Positions 1 to 6,775 of a DNA stretch of 10,183 bases are shown here, piece after piece (the stretch's first letter is position 1; each line of letters opens with the position of its first letter). Both the position numbers and the translations under genes were made by a program. The DNA is from Lachnospiraceae bacterium (lineage in GTDB: Bacteria > Bacillota_A > Clostridia > Lachnospirales > Lachnospiraceae), in contig JAGACI010000166.1 of assembly GCA_017614185.1 (NCBI GenBank), positions 1-10,183 on the forward strand. Reading direction: 5' to 3'. The notes beneath the pieces are model-generated. The model did no database searches. It was not told the origin of the DNA and was given only the letters and a program-made list of their open reading frames with translations.

Positions 1-1386
1 TAACATTGTTATACTGCACACAAGTATGGCCATCTGAATCACAAGGTCTGCGATTCTAACAGCCGTTTTGTCTTTATAATTCTCATATGCTTTGCCAAGA
101 AGGCTTTGTAATAATCCGCCTAGAAGAATTCCAAATATAAGAGCAAGTAACAGTTTCATTGAGAAAAACTGCAAAGCGGAATAATCATCAATTCCGGCTC
201 TGAAAAGTCCTCCAAGGAATGAAAAAGCATCGGTAATAGAATCTGCCCTGAAGAACACCCAACCTACAGAAACGATGATGATTGTATATATTCTTCCTAT
301 AATTCTGTTCTTATCAAGGTATTTGCCAAGCCATGCTCTCTCCAGAATAATGAAGAACGCATAGTAAAGCCCCCAGAAAAAGAATGTGTAATTGGCACCG
401 TGCCAGATACCCGTAAGGAGGAAAACAATAAAGAGGTTAACATAGGTCCTGAACTGCCCTGCCCTGCTTCCTCCAAGCGGAATATAAACATACTCTCTAA
501 ACCATGATGAAAGAGAAATATGCCATCTTCTCCAAAACTCTCTTACAGAGCCTGACAGGTACGGATAGTTGAAATTCTCTTTAAAACTGAAGCCAAGCAT
601 TCTTCCGATACCGATTGCCATATCGGAATAACCTGAGAAATCATAATAAATCTGAAGCGTATAGCTTATTGCTCCAAGGAGTGCAATACCCCATCCTATG
701 CTTCCGACATTCAGTTTCCATATCTGATCAACCACATCGCCAAGAGTGTTTGCGATAATAACCTTTTTGCCAAGGCCGTAACAGAATCTCTTAATTCCGG
801 AGACATATGTTTCCATACTCTCCTCTCTCATGTAAAGCTGCTCGTCAATGTCCTTGTACTGAACAATGGGACCTGCAATAAGCTGAGGGAACAATGATAC
901 ATAGAGACCGAAATCAAGGATGTTTTTCTGTGCTTCTGTTTTGTCACGATAAACATCGATAACATAACTCATGGCCTGGAAAATATAAAATGAAATACCA
1001 ATGGGAAGAACAACTTCGGTAAAGCCCAAAGCTCCTCTTTCCATCTTTGCTATTCCTTCGATTGTACTGATAATGAGATTAAAATATTTGAAATAAACAA
1101 GAATACCTATATTGAGCGTTACCGTACAAACAAGGCAGTCAATCCTGTGCTCGTCAGTCTTTGATATAAGAATACCGCCGATATAGTTTATTACTATAAT
1201 TGAAAGCATTAAAAAAAGGTAATATACTCCGCCCCATGCATAAAATACAAGACTGGCGATAAGCAAAAACCTGTTTCTTAGTTTATTGACATTCTTTCTC
1301 GAAAAAGGAAGTCTTCCAAGAAGGAAGTCAACTATTAAAACGATGGGCAGAAATACCCATAAAAAAACCAATGAGCTTAAAAGCAT
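1..1386 (-). CDS. MBOAT-family O-acyltransferase (AlgI/DltB-like), 3' end cut by window edge
   Basis: The frame is open from an ATG at 1384-1386 to the left edge, giving 462 residues without a stop. It is a polytopic membrane protein with hydrophobic segments from residue 5 onward. The MBOAT signatures are clear: YYDFSGYSDMAIG near 247-259, FWRRWHISLSSWFREYVYIPLGG near 284-306 (with conserved His289), and TGIWHGANYTFFFWG near 325-339 with the presumed catalytic His329. Family members move acyl groups (acetyl or others) from the inside to extracytoplasmic polysaccharides or teichoic acids; the acceptor here cannot be told. Relatives of this type are about 470-500 residues, so probably only a short C-terminus is missing; a partner SGNH/AlgJ-like protein is often encoded next to such genes and would lie outside the window. 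An in-frame TAG lies 11 codons before the ATG; the upstream GAAAGG is 13 nt away, so the ribosome site is weak. An extended -10 element lies upstream. Confidence 0.93.
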   Translation of the reverse strand, partial: MLLSSLVFLWVFLPIVLIVDFLLGRLPFSRKNVNKLRNRFLLIASLVFYAWGGVYYLFLMLSIIVINYIGGILISKTDEHRIDCLVCTVTLNIGILVYFKYFNLIISTIEGIAKMERGALGFTEVVLPIGISFYIFQAMSYVIDVYRDKTEAQKNILDFGLYVSLFPQLIAGPIVQYKDIDEQLYMREESMETYVSGIKRFCYGLGKKVIIANTLGDVVDQIWKLNVGSIGWGIALLGAISYTLQIYYDFSGYSDMAIGIGRMLGFSFKENFNYPYLSGSVREFWRRWHISLSSWFREYVYIPLGGSRAGQFRTYVNLFIVFLLTGIWHGANYTFFFWGLYYAFFIILERAWLGKYLDKNRIIGRIYTIIIVSVGWVFFRADSITDAFSFLGGLFRAGIDDYSALQFFSMKLLLALIFGILLGGLLQSLLGKAYENYKDKTAVRIADLVIQMAILVCSITML

Positions 1387-1424
1387 TTCTGATGGTACCA
1401 AACCTTTCGGAATCTACGCTTTCT

Positions 1425-1433
1425 ATTATATCA
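1425..1433 (-). promoter_or_regulatory. Extended -10 promoter element for the MBOAT gene
   Basis: Read on the minus strand this is TGATATAAT, a perfect TATAAT preceded by TGn (extended -10). No good -35 hexamer lies at 16-18 bp upstream, which is normal for extended -10 promoters. It would start transcription about 30 nt before the ATG at 1386. Called from sequence pattern only. Confidence 0.55.
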
Positions 1434-1455
1434 TATATCTTATTTAAATATGTGG

Positions 1456-1483
1456 TGTAAAATTTCAACGTCTGTTTTATAAT
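1456..1483 (+). promoter_or_regulatory. Probable promoter of the histidine phosphatase gene
   Basis: A perfect TATAAT at 1478-1483 lies 36 nt before the ATG at 1520. The best -35 candidate, TGTAAA at 1456-1461 with a 16-bp spacer, is poor, so the -35 assignment is weak. The element sits back to back with the minus-strand extended -10 of the MBOAT gene in a 133-bp divergent intergenic region. A good ribosome site, AAAGGGG at 1506-1512, is 7 nt before the start codon. Confidence 0.45.
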
Positions 1484-1519
1484 ATAGAACGTAATATTTT
1501 TCTTGAAAGGGGAAATACA

Positions 1520-2182
1520 ATGAACATCTATTTTGTAAGGCACGGGGATCCCAATTACGAGCTTGACTGTCTCACAGAGGAAGGATGCCGTCAGGCCGAA
1601 AAGCTTGCCGAGCGTGTCAAAAATTATAAACTCGACGAAGTATACTACTCTCCCCAGGGACGTGCAAAGCAGACCGGGGATTACTGTATGAAGTACTTTG
1701 ATTTAAAACCCGTTGTAAAAGACTGGATGAGGGAGCTTGAGTGGGGAGATCTCACAGGGAATGCATACTCAACCGCAAGTCCGTGGGCTCTTACCGATGA
1801 ATGGCTCAAAACAGAGCACGCTTATCCTGCAGGTGATTCCTGGAAAAAAGATGAGCGAATTATCAATGACAGAATCATCGATGATGTCGAAACACGTATC
1901 AAAGAATTTGATAAATTCATGGCTGAGCAGGGCCTTATCAGAAACGGCCAGGGTTATGAAGTAACCAAAAAGGCCGAAGACAAAACCATAGCCATCTTCT
2001 GCCATGGAGGATTGTCCTCGGCGCTTGTCGCTCATCTTCTTAACATTCCGTTCTGGACATTTGTCGCTCAGTTCAGCGTTGCCTTAACGGAAATAACCCT
2101 GATAACCATCGATGAATCCGTTCCCTACTCTGTAGCAAGAGCAGAATTCATTAACTCTTATCAGCATTTAAAAGATTGTTAA
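1520..2182 (+). CDS. Histidine phosphatase family protein (phosphoglycerate mutase-like)
   Basis: This 220-residue cytoplasmic protein belongs to the histidine phosphatase (branch 1) superfamily, which hydrolyses or transfers phosphate through a phospho-histidine. The N-terminus carries the RHG motif (FVRHGDPNY, Arg7-His8-Gly9, His8 the phospho-acceptor). SPQGRAKQT at 44-52 matches the usual SP..RA.QT block, Glu72 in RELEWGDLTG fits the proton donor position, and FCHGG at 160-164 holds the second catalytic His162. The insert between about 85 and 150 is longer and different from classic cofactor-dependent phosphoglycerate mutase, so a broad or unknown phosphatase is more likely than a glycolytic mutase; the substrate is unknown. 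It is the only plus-strand gene here. AAAGGGG sits 7 nt before the ATG. Its TAA at 2180-2182 directly abuts the opposing metA stop, with no terminator between them. Confidence 0.9.
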   Translation: MNIYFVRHGDPNYELDCLTEEGCRQAEKLAERVKNYKLDEVYYSPQGRAKQTGDYCMKYFDLKPVVKDWMRELEWGDLTGNAYSTASPWALTDEWLKTEHAYPAGDSWKKDERIINDRIIDDVETRIKEFDKFMAEQGLIRNGQGYEVTKKAEDKTIAIFCHGGLSSALVAHLLNIPFWTFVAQFSVALTEITLITIDESVPYSVARAEFINSYQHLKDC

Positions 2183-3106
2183 TTACTTATTACCAATTGA
2201 TTCAACATCGTAAGGTGTTGCCTGGTATACGTAATAATTTAACCAGTTTGTGTAAAGACCGTTGCTTGATGCTCGCCATGTAAGCTCCGGTCTTTTCTTA
2301 TAGTCATCGTCCGGATAATAGTTATAGGGAACATGGATAGGCAGATGCTTGCCCAGATCTCTCATGTACTCGTTGTGAAGAGTAACTCTGTCGTACTCGG
2401 CATGTCCCATTACAAATATCTGCTTGCCGTCTTCCGTCATGCAAAGGAATACCCCTGCCTCATCAGACTCAGCCAGGACATTGAGTTCTTTACAGTTATG
2501 AATATCCTCTCTTCTCACTGTAGTATGTCTTGAATGAGGGGCAAGGAAATAATCATTAAATCCTCTTACAAGGGGAATCTTCTTGTCATGAACCTTATGC
2601 TTGTAGATTCCAAAGAGCTTCTCGGGCAGCAATACCTTCTGAAGGCCATAGTGATAATAAAGTGCAGCCTGTGCTCCCCAGCAGATGTGGAATGTGCTGG
2701 TAACATGAGTCTTGGTCCACTCCATGATTTCACAAAGTTCACCCCAGTAGTCAACTTCCTCAAACTCCATCTGCTCAACCGGAGCACCTGTGATAATCAT
2801 TCCGTCGAATTTTCTGTGCTTTAAGGTTTCAAAATCCTCATAAAACTTATTGATATGGTTAGCCGCCGTATTCTGGGATACGTGGCTTGATATCTTCATA
2901 AATGTAACATCCACCTGAAGAGGAGTATTTGAAAGAGCCCTAAGAAGCTGAAGCTCAGTGTCCTGCTTGATGGGCATGAGGTTTAAGATGCAGATATCAA
3001 GAGGACGAACGTCCTGGTGCATGGCTCTGCTCTCATCCATCACGAAAATATTCTCGTTTTCAAGAATTTCTTTTGCAGGCAAATCGCTTTGAATCTTAAT
3101 TGGCAT
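2183..3106 (-). CDS. metA: Homoserine O-acetyltransferase (MetA/MetAA, HTS family)
   Basis: This enzyme acylates L-homoserine, the first committed step of the methionine branch, in the cytoplasm. The 307-residue length and the MPIKI..LPA start fit the MetA family. Catalytic residues fall at the family's standard numbers: Cys142 in FHICWGAQ as acyl-thiol nucleophile, His235 and Glu237 in MGHAEYD. Substrate-site residues Lys163, Ser192 and Arg249 are also in place. Residue 111 in [10 protein letters not shown] is Glu; in characterised homologues Glu here goes with acetyl-CoA and Gly with succinyl-CoA, so acetyl transfer is inferred despite the old name 'succinyltransferase'. The gene follows ligA by 62 nt with no terminator between, so it may be in the same transcript; I see no clear own promoter and no room for a SAM riboswitch or T-box. 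The stop codon abuts that of the opposing phosphatase gene. Confidence 0.96.
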   Translation of the reverse strand: MPIKIQSDLPAKEILENENIFVMDESRAMHQDVRPLDICILNLMPIKQDTELQLLRALSNTPLQVDVTFMKISSHVSQNTAANHINKFYEDFETLKHRKFDGMIITGAPVEQMEFEEVDYWGELCEIMEWTKTHVTSTFHICWGAQAALYYHYGLQKVLLPEKLFGIYKHKVHDKKIPLVRGFNDYFLAPHSRHTTVRREDIHNCKELNVLAESDEAGVFLCMTEDGKQIFVMGHAEYDRVTLHNEYMRDLGKHLPIHVPYNYYPDDDYKKRPELTWRASSNGLYTNWLNYYVYQATPYDVESIGNK

Positions 3107-3124
3107 TTCTCATATATCTCCTTT
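3096..3124 (-). promoter_or_regulatory. metA ribosome site with overlapping five-codon ORF
   Basis: On the minus strand AAAGGAG (3118-3124) lies 11 nt before the metA ATG at 3106, longer than usual, but only 4 nt before another ATG at 3111-3113. That upstream ATG opens a five-codon ORF (MRNAN) ending with TAA at 3096-3098, inside the fourth codon of metA. The metA start itself is supported by the family's MPIK-type N-terminus. Whether the short ORF is translated is unknown. Confidence 0.45.
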
Positions 3125-3168
3125 ACAATTACTTCTTAACAGTCTAACACAAAACATGTAAAAATGCT

Positions 3169-5142
3169 CTATGAAAGATATGTTGAAACAAATTCTTCTT
3201 CGGTAAGAATCTTTACGCCAAGCTCTTTGGCTTTCTTGTTCTTTGAAGACTGGGATGTGGCATCGTTGTTGATAAGGCATTCCGTATTCTTTGATACACT
3301 TCCTGCCACCTTGCCGCCCTTGTCTTCTATTATGGCTTTAAGTTCATCTCTGTTTTCAAATCCATTTAATGAACCTGTTATAACAAACGTAAGGCCCTTT
3401 AATTTGTCCGAATCGGCACTCTTCTCAGGCTTTATGAGTGTTAACTCAGGTAAAAGTTCATCGAGTGATTTGGCGTTATTAGCATCCTCAAAAAAGGCTC
3501 TTATACTTTTGGCTATAACATCACCGATTCCCTCGATGGCGCTTAATTCTTCCATGGATGCGTTACGAATCTTATCAAGCTCATAGTCGAAATGAGACGC
3601 AAGCATCTTGGCATTTGCAACACCGATATTTTCTATTCCGAGGGCATAGAGAAGTCTCGGAAGTGATGTGTTTCTGGATGCATCAACGGAAGCGATAATA
3701 TTGGCGTATGACTTTGCGCCAAAGCCTTCCATTCCCTCTATTGCATCGCGATATCTGCTTAAATTGAACACGTCTTTGTAGCTTTTTACAAAGCCCATGT
3801 CAATAAACTTCTCCAATGTACTCTCGCTTAGTCCCTCCATGTTTAAGGCATCTCTGCTTACAAAAAGAGCAAATGACTTAACCTTCTTGGCGGGACACTC
3901 AGGATTGTCACAATAAAGAGACTGCACATCCGTATCCGTACTTATTCTTGTAGGCCCACCGCACACAGGACAAACCGAAGGAATCTTAACTGTATCCGAA
4001 CAGGTCAGATTCTCGTTAATCTGAGGAATAATCATGTTGGCCTTATAGACCGTGATCCTGTCGCCGATTCCAAGTTTCAACTCTCGTAAGATGCTGACGT
4101 TATGAACGCTTGCGCGGCTTACTGTCGTTCCCTCAAGTTCGACGGGTTCGAAAATTGCAACAGGGTTAATAAGCCCCGTTCTGCTCGCTGACCACTCAAT
4201 CTCTTTGAGAGTTGTCTCCCTTAATTCATCGGCCCACTTGAATGCTATCGAGTCTCTTGGGAACTTTGCGGTTCTTCCAAGAGATGCGGAATAAGCAAGA
4301 TCTTCATATGTAAGAACAAGTCCGTCTGAGGGGATATCATAATTCTCGATTTTCTTAGCGTAGTTTTCTATCTCGGATAAGATACTGCCCTCATCGACAA
4401 ACACTCTCTCAACCGTTTCAAATCCCTGATTCTCAAGGAACTTAAAGCCCTGCTCCCTGGAATTTGAAAGGTCAACATCAGTTCCGTTTTCAGTTGCTGA
4501 TACAAATGAAAAAGCAATAAATCTTACATGTCTTTCAGCAGTGACTTTGCTGTCGAGCTGTCTTACCGAACCTGAGCAAAGGTTTCTCGGGTTCTTATAT
4601 TTATCCTCTGCTCCAATCTTTGCATTAATCTTCTCAAAATCGGAGTAGCTTATTACTGCCTCGCCCCTTAAAACCAATTCACCCTTAAAAGGAATAGAAA
4701 GAGGTATGTTGGTAAACTGTCTTGCATTCGGTGTGATAACTTCACCGATTTCTCCGTTACCACGTGTAACTGCCTTTGATAACTTACCGTCAGTATATGT
4801 TAGAACGACAGTAAGGCCGTCAAGTTTCCAGCTTAGTATTGCCCTCTGACCGTTTAACCAGCTTTTTAGTTCTTCTCTGTCCTTAGTCTTGCCAAGAGAA
4901 AGCATGGGTGTGGCATGTCTTTCTTTGGGAAGTTCATCTACCGCTTCGTATCCGACATTAACTGTAGGTGAATTGGAAAGAGTTGTTCCAAGTTCTTCTT
5001 CCAAAGCCACAAGTTCATCATAGAGAGCATCATACTCCCTGTTACTCATGATTTCTCTGTCTTCGGCATAATATGCCTTGGACGCTTTATTTAAGGTGTT
5101 AACCAATTCCTTCATTCGAAGGATTTTTGCTTCATCACTCAT
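3169..5142 (-). CDS. ligA: NAD+-dependent DNA ligase LigA, divergent lineage
   Basis: LigA seals nicks in replication and repair using NAD+ as AMP donor. From the chosen start (ATG at 5140-5142, MSDEAKILRMKEL) the protein has 657 residues, close to the family's 650-680. Domain order is complete: an NAD-binding Ia region (EYDALYDEL about 36-44, HATPMLSL about 76-83), adenylation domain with KLDG (Lys106), RGE (about 159-161) and NPRNLCSGSVRQLD (about 184-197), an OB fold (GRTAKFPRDSIAFKW to VYKANMIIPQI), a four-Cys zinc finger (Cys391, 394, 411, 416), helix-hairpin-helix repeats (about 430-550) and a BRCT domain (about 581-657). Several motif residues differ from E. coli LigA: SWKLDG, RGNG, GEVIT and DGLVLT. 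The frame stays open upstream to 5211, but the 5142 start matches the family N-terminus and makes an 8-nt ATGAGTGA overlap with the preceding rluF stop. Its own ribosome site is poor, which fits translational coupling. Confidence 0.95.
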   Translation of the reverse strand: MSDEAKILRMKELVNTLNKASKAYYAEDREIMSNREYDALYDELVALEEELGTTLSNSPTVNVGYEAVDELPKERHATPMLSLGKTKDREELKSWLNGQRAILSWKLDGLTVVLTYTDGKLSKAVTRGNGEIGEVITPNARQFTNIPLSIPFKGELVLRGEAVISYSDFEKINAKIGAEDKYKNPRNLCSGSVRQLDSKVTAERHVRFIAFSFVSATENGTDVDLSNSREQGFKFLENQGFETVERVFVDEGSILSEIENYAKKIENYDIPSDGLVLTYEDLAYSASLGRTAKFPRDSIAFKWADELRETTLKEIEWSASRTGLINPVAIFEPVELEGTTVSRASVHNVSILRELKLGIGDRITVYKANMIIPQINENLTCSDTVKIPSVCPVCGGPTRISTDTDVQSLYCDNPECPAKKVKSFALFVSRDALNMEGLSESTLEKFIDMGFVKSYKDVFNLSRYRDAIEGMEGFGAKSYANIIASVDASRNTSLPRLLYALGIENIGVANAKMLASHFDYELDKIRNASMEELSAIEGIGDVIAKSIRAFFEDANNAKSLDELLPELTLIKPEKSADSDKLKGLTFVITGSLNGFENRDELKAIIEDKGGKVAGSVSKNTECLINNDATSQSSKNKKAKELGVKILTEEEFVSTYLS

Positions 5143-5851
5143 GTAATCCCGCCAAGCGGTAAAGTTCCCGCTTCTCCTCTTCATTAAGTTCCCTGTATTT
5201 GCCGGGAACAAGATTGTTTAGCTTTATGTTCATAACCCTTATTCTCTTAAGGCTTTTGACCTTATATCCGCAGGCTTCACACATACGCCTTATCTGTCTG
5301 TTTAAACCCTGCGTAAGAATAATGGAAAAAGTGTATGGCCCAAGAATACCAAGCTCACACTCTCTTGTTTTGGTCTTTAATTCCTTTAGATAAATACCTG
5401 CCTCCATCTTTGATTTAAAAGAGGCATCTATCTTCTTATCAACCTTTACGACGTACTCTTTTTCATGCTTGTTTGCGCCACGCATTATCGCATCAATCAA
5501 ATCTCCGTCATTTGTAAGAAGAAGCAGTCCTTCCGAATCCTTGTCAAGTCTTCCGGCATAGGTAACGCGTGTTGGATATTTAATCTCCGATGCTATCGTC
5601 TTCTCGGCATGTGGATCCTTTTCGGTGACTGTCACTCCCACAGGTTTATAATATGCCAAAACAACCTTTGTGTCATTGGCTTTTATTGCTTTGCCGTTAA
5701 GGGTAACCAGAGCGCCTTCCCTGACCTTTGAGCCTGCCGTTGCAATCTCTCCGTCAATCTGTACTCTTCCTTCCTCAACAAGCCTGTCTGCCTCTCTTCT
5801 CGAGGCCACTCCGCAAGCGGACAAGTATTTATTTATTCTGACCTCTTCCAT
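5135..5851 (-). CDS. rluF: RluF/RsuA-family pseudouridine synthase
   Basis: The 238-residue product converts uridine to pseudouridine in RNA. An S4 RNA-binding domain (MEEVRINKYLSACGVASRRE onward, about 1-60) precedes the catalytic domain. GRLDKDSEGLLLLTNDGD (about 100-117) carries the catalytic Asp103, and TQGLNRQIRRMCEACGY (about 180-196) is the second signature. The sequence around GRLDKDS, GANKHEKEY and GLNRQIRRM resembles E. coli RluF (23S rRNA U2604) more than RsuA or RluB, so RluF is the best guess; the exact target is not proven. The frame could begin at a TTG at 5881, inside the preceding HAD gene, but the ATG at 5849-5851 has the family N-terminus and a ribosome site. The start lies 19 nt after the HAD stop, and the end overlaps ligA by 8 nt, so the three genes look like one operon. 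Confidence 0.92.
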   Translation of the reverse strand: MEEVRINKYLSACGVASRREADRLVEEGRVQIDGEIATAGSKVREGALVTLNGKAIKANDTKVVLAYYKPVGVTVTEKDPHAEKTIASEIKYPTRVTYAGRLDKDSEGLLLLTNDGDLIDAIMRGANKHEKEYVVKVDKKIDASFKSKMEAGIYLKELKTKTRECELGILGPYTFSIILTQGLNRQIRRMCEACGYKVKSLKRIRVMNIKLNNLVPGKYRELNEEEKRELYRLAGLHE

Positions 5852-5861
5852 AAGAAACAAA

Positions 5862-5868
5862 CCTTTCT
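5862..5868 (-). promoter_or_regulatory. Ribosome binding site that fixes the rluF start
   Basis: AGAAAGG on the minus strand lies 10 nt before the ATG at 5851, partly within the 19-nt gap after the HAD stop codon. It favours the ATG over the in-frame TTG at 5881, which lies upstream of this site. Confidence 0.6.
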
Positions 5869-5870
5869 GT

Positions 5871-6707
5871 CTATAAACCAAACAGTTCTCTTATCGTGGT
5901 GGCGGCACCGTCCAAATCGACGTGAGGAGCAATCAAATCAGCCTTCTCCTTGACGAAATCCTCTCCGTTTTCCATAACGACAGCATATCCTGCATATAAA
6001 AGCATATCATAATCATTACTGCTATCGCCAAACGCGATAAGGTTTTCGGCGTCATAACCGATAATACTCCCAAGTTCTTTAAGACCGCCCGCCTTGCTGA
6101 TTCCCTTGGCATTTATCTCAACCGAATCATGGTTCATAACAACTGTTTCATATTTGCCTCTTGCCTCAAGTACCTTGGCTGCATCAAGGCTTACCTTCTT
6201 AGAGGGAAAATAGCTTTCAATCTTATATACAGTCTTCTCCGTTTTCATCTGAAAATCCAAAAGACTGTGCTCGGGATGTTCTCTTGTACTGAAAAGTTCA
6301 AGGAAGTTCTCCCTGTTAATTCTCGGATGATTCTTGTTAATCAGGGCAAACGCATTGCCTGTACATTCAGCAGAGCCCTCCAGATAGAGAAAATATCCTG
6401 CATGGAATGAATCAAGTATTCCTATCAGTTCAAGTACATCTCTTTGAGGTATGGGATGTGATACCACAATCTTCCCACTATCACACTCTCTTATACTGCC
6501 TCCGCTTGTCGAAACACAGTATGTAAAATATTCGTGCCATTCCTTCTCAACCTGACACCAGTCTCTCCCCGTGGCTGCGATGGTAATGACTCCGCTTTTC
6601 TTTAAGTCAAGGAGTGCTTTCTTGACCTCCTCGGACATCTTGCCGTTATTAAGAAGCGTTCCGTCAAGATCGAAAGCCGCTGCCTTAATCTTCGACTTGT
6701 CAAACAT
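5871..6707 (-). CDS. Cof-type HAD-family hydrolase (sugar-phosphate phosphatase-like)
   Basis: This 278-residue cytoplasmic protein is a HAD-superfamily phosphatase of the Cof/IIB subclass, which typically hydrolyses small phosphorylated metabolites. Motif I is FDLDGTLL with Asp13 (nucleophile) and Asp15; motif II is the Thr in AATGRD (Thr46); motif III is Lys205 in GISKAGGLKEL; motif IV is FGDSSNDYDML with Asp228 and Asp232. The region about 85-195 between motifs II and III is the cap domain that sets specificity, and it does not let me name a substrate. GAAAGGG at 6715-6721 lies 7 nt before the ATG. It is first in the run HAD-rluF-ligA(-metA). Between the preceding terminator and this gene I see no convincing promoter, so the promoter is either weak or inside the upstream gene. 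Confidence 0.92.
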   Translation of the reverse strand: MFDKSKIKAAAFDLDGTLLNNGKMSEEVKKALLDLKKSGVITIAATGRDWCQVEKEWHEYFTYCVSTSGGSIRECDSGKIVVSHPIPQRDVLELIGILDSFHAGYFLYLEGSAECTGNAFALINKNHPRINRENFLELFSTREHPEHSLLDFQMKTEKTVYKIESYFPSKKVSLDAAKVLEARGKYETVVMNHDSVEINAKGISKAGGLKELGSIIGYDAENLIAFGDSSNDYDMLLYAGYAVVMENGEDFVKEKADLIAPHVDLDGAATTIRELFGL

Positions 6708-6740
6708 AGAATTTCCCTTTCGTACCTTTTACATAATTCC

Positions 6741-6770
6741 AAAAAATCCCCGGCGGTTACACCGGGGATT
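6741..6770 (-). terminator. Intrinsic terminator after the SH3b gene
   Basis: Arms 6745-6753 and 6762-6770 form a perfect 9-bp stem (AATCCCCGG / CCGGGGATT) with an 8-nt loop. Read on the minus strand the stem is followed at once by a run of six T (6741-6746). It starts 5 nt after the stop codon of the SH3b gene and separates it from the HAD operon. Confidence 0.88.
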
Positions 6771-6775
6771 AATGA

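Noticed and set aside
1328..1543. 71-codon minus-strand frame over the MBOAT start
   Set aside because: It overlaps the real MBOAT start in another frame, crosses both promoters and has no family resemblance.
2209..2231. Hairpin CAACA...TGTTG near the metA 3' end as a terminator
   Set aside because: The stem is only 5 bp plus a mismatch, inside coding sequence, and has no T tract on either strand.
3107..3168. Possible SAM riboswitch, T-box or terminator between ligA and metA
   Set aside because: The 62-bp gap is too short for either leader, and no hairpin with a T tract or consensus promoter is seen.
5143..5211. Longer LigA frame beginning at 5211
   Set aside because: The extra 23 residues do not resemble the LigA N-terminus and would lie wholly within rluF; the ATG at 5142 fits the family and overlaps the rluF stop as a coupled start.
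5852..5881. TTG start of rluF at 5881
   Set aside because: It lies inside the HAD gene and upstream of the ribosome site; the ATG at 5851 begins the S4 domain as expected.
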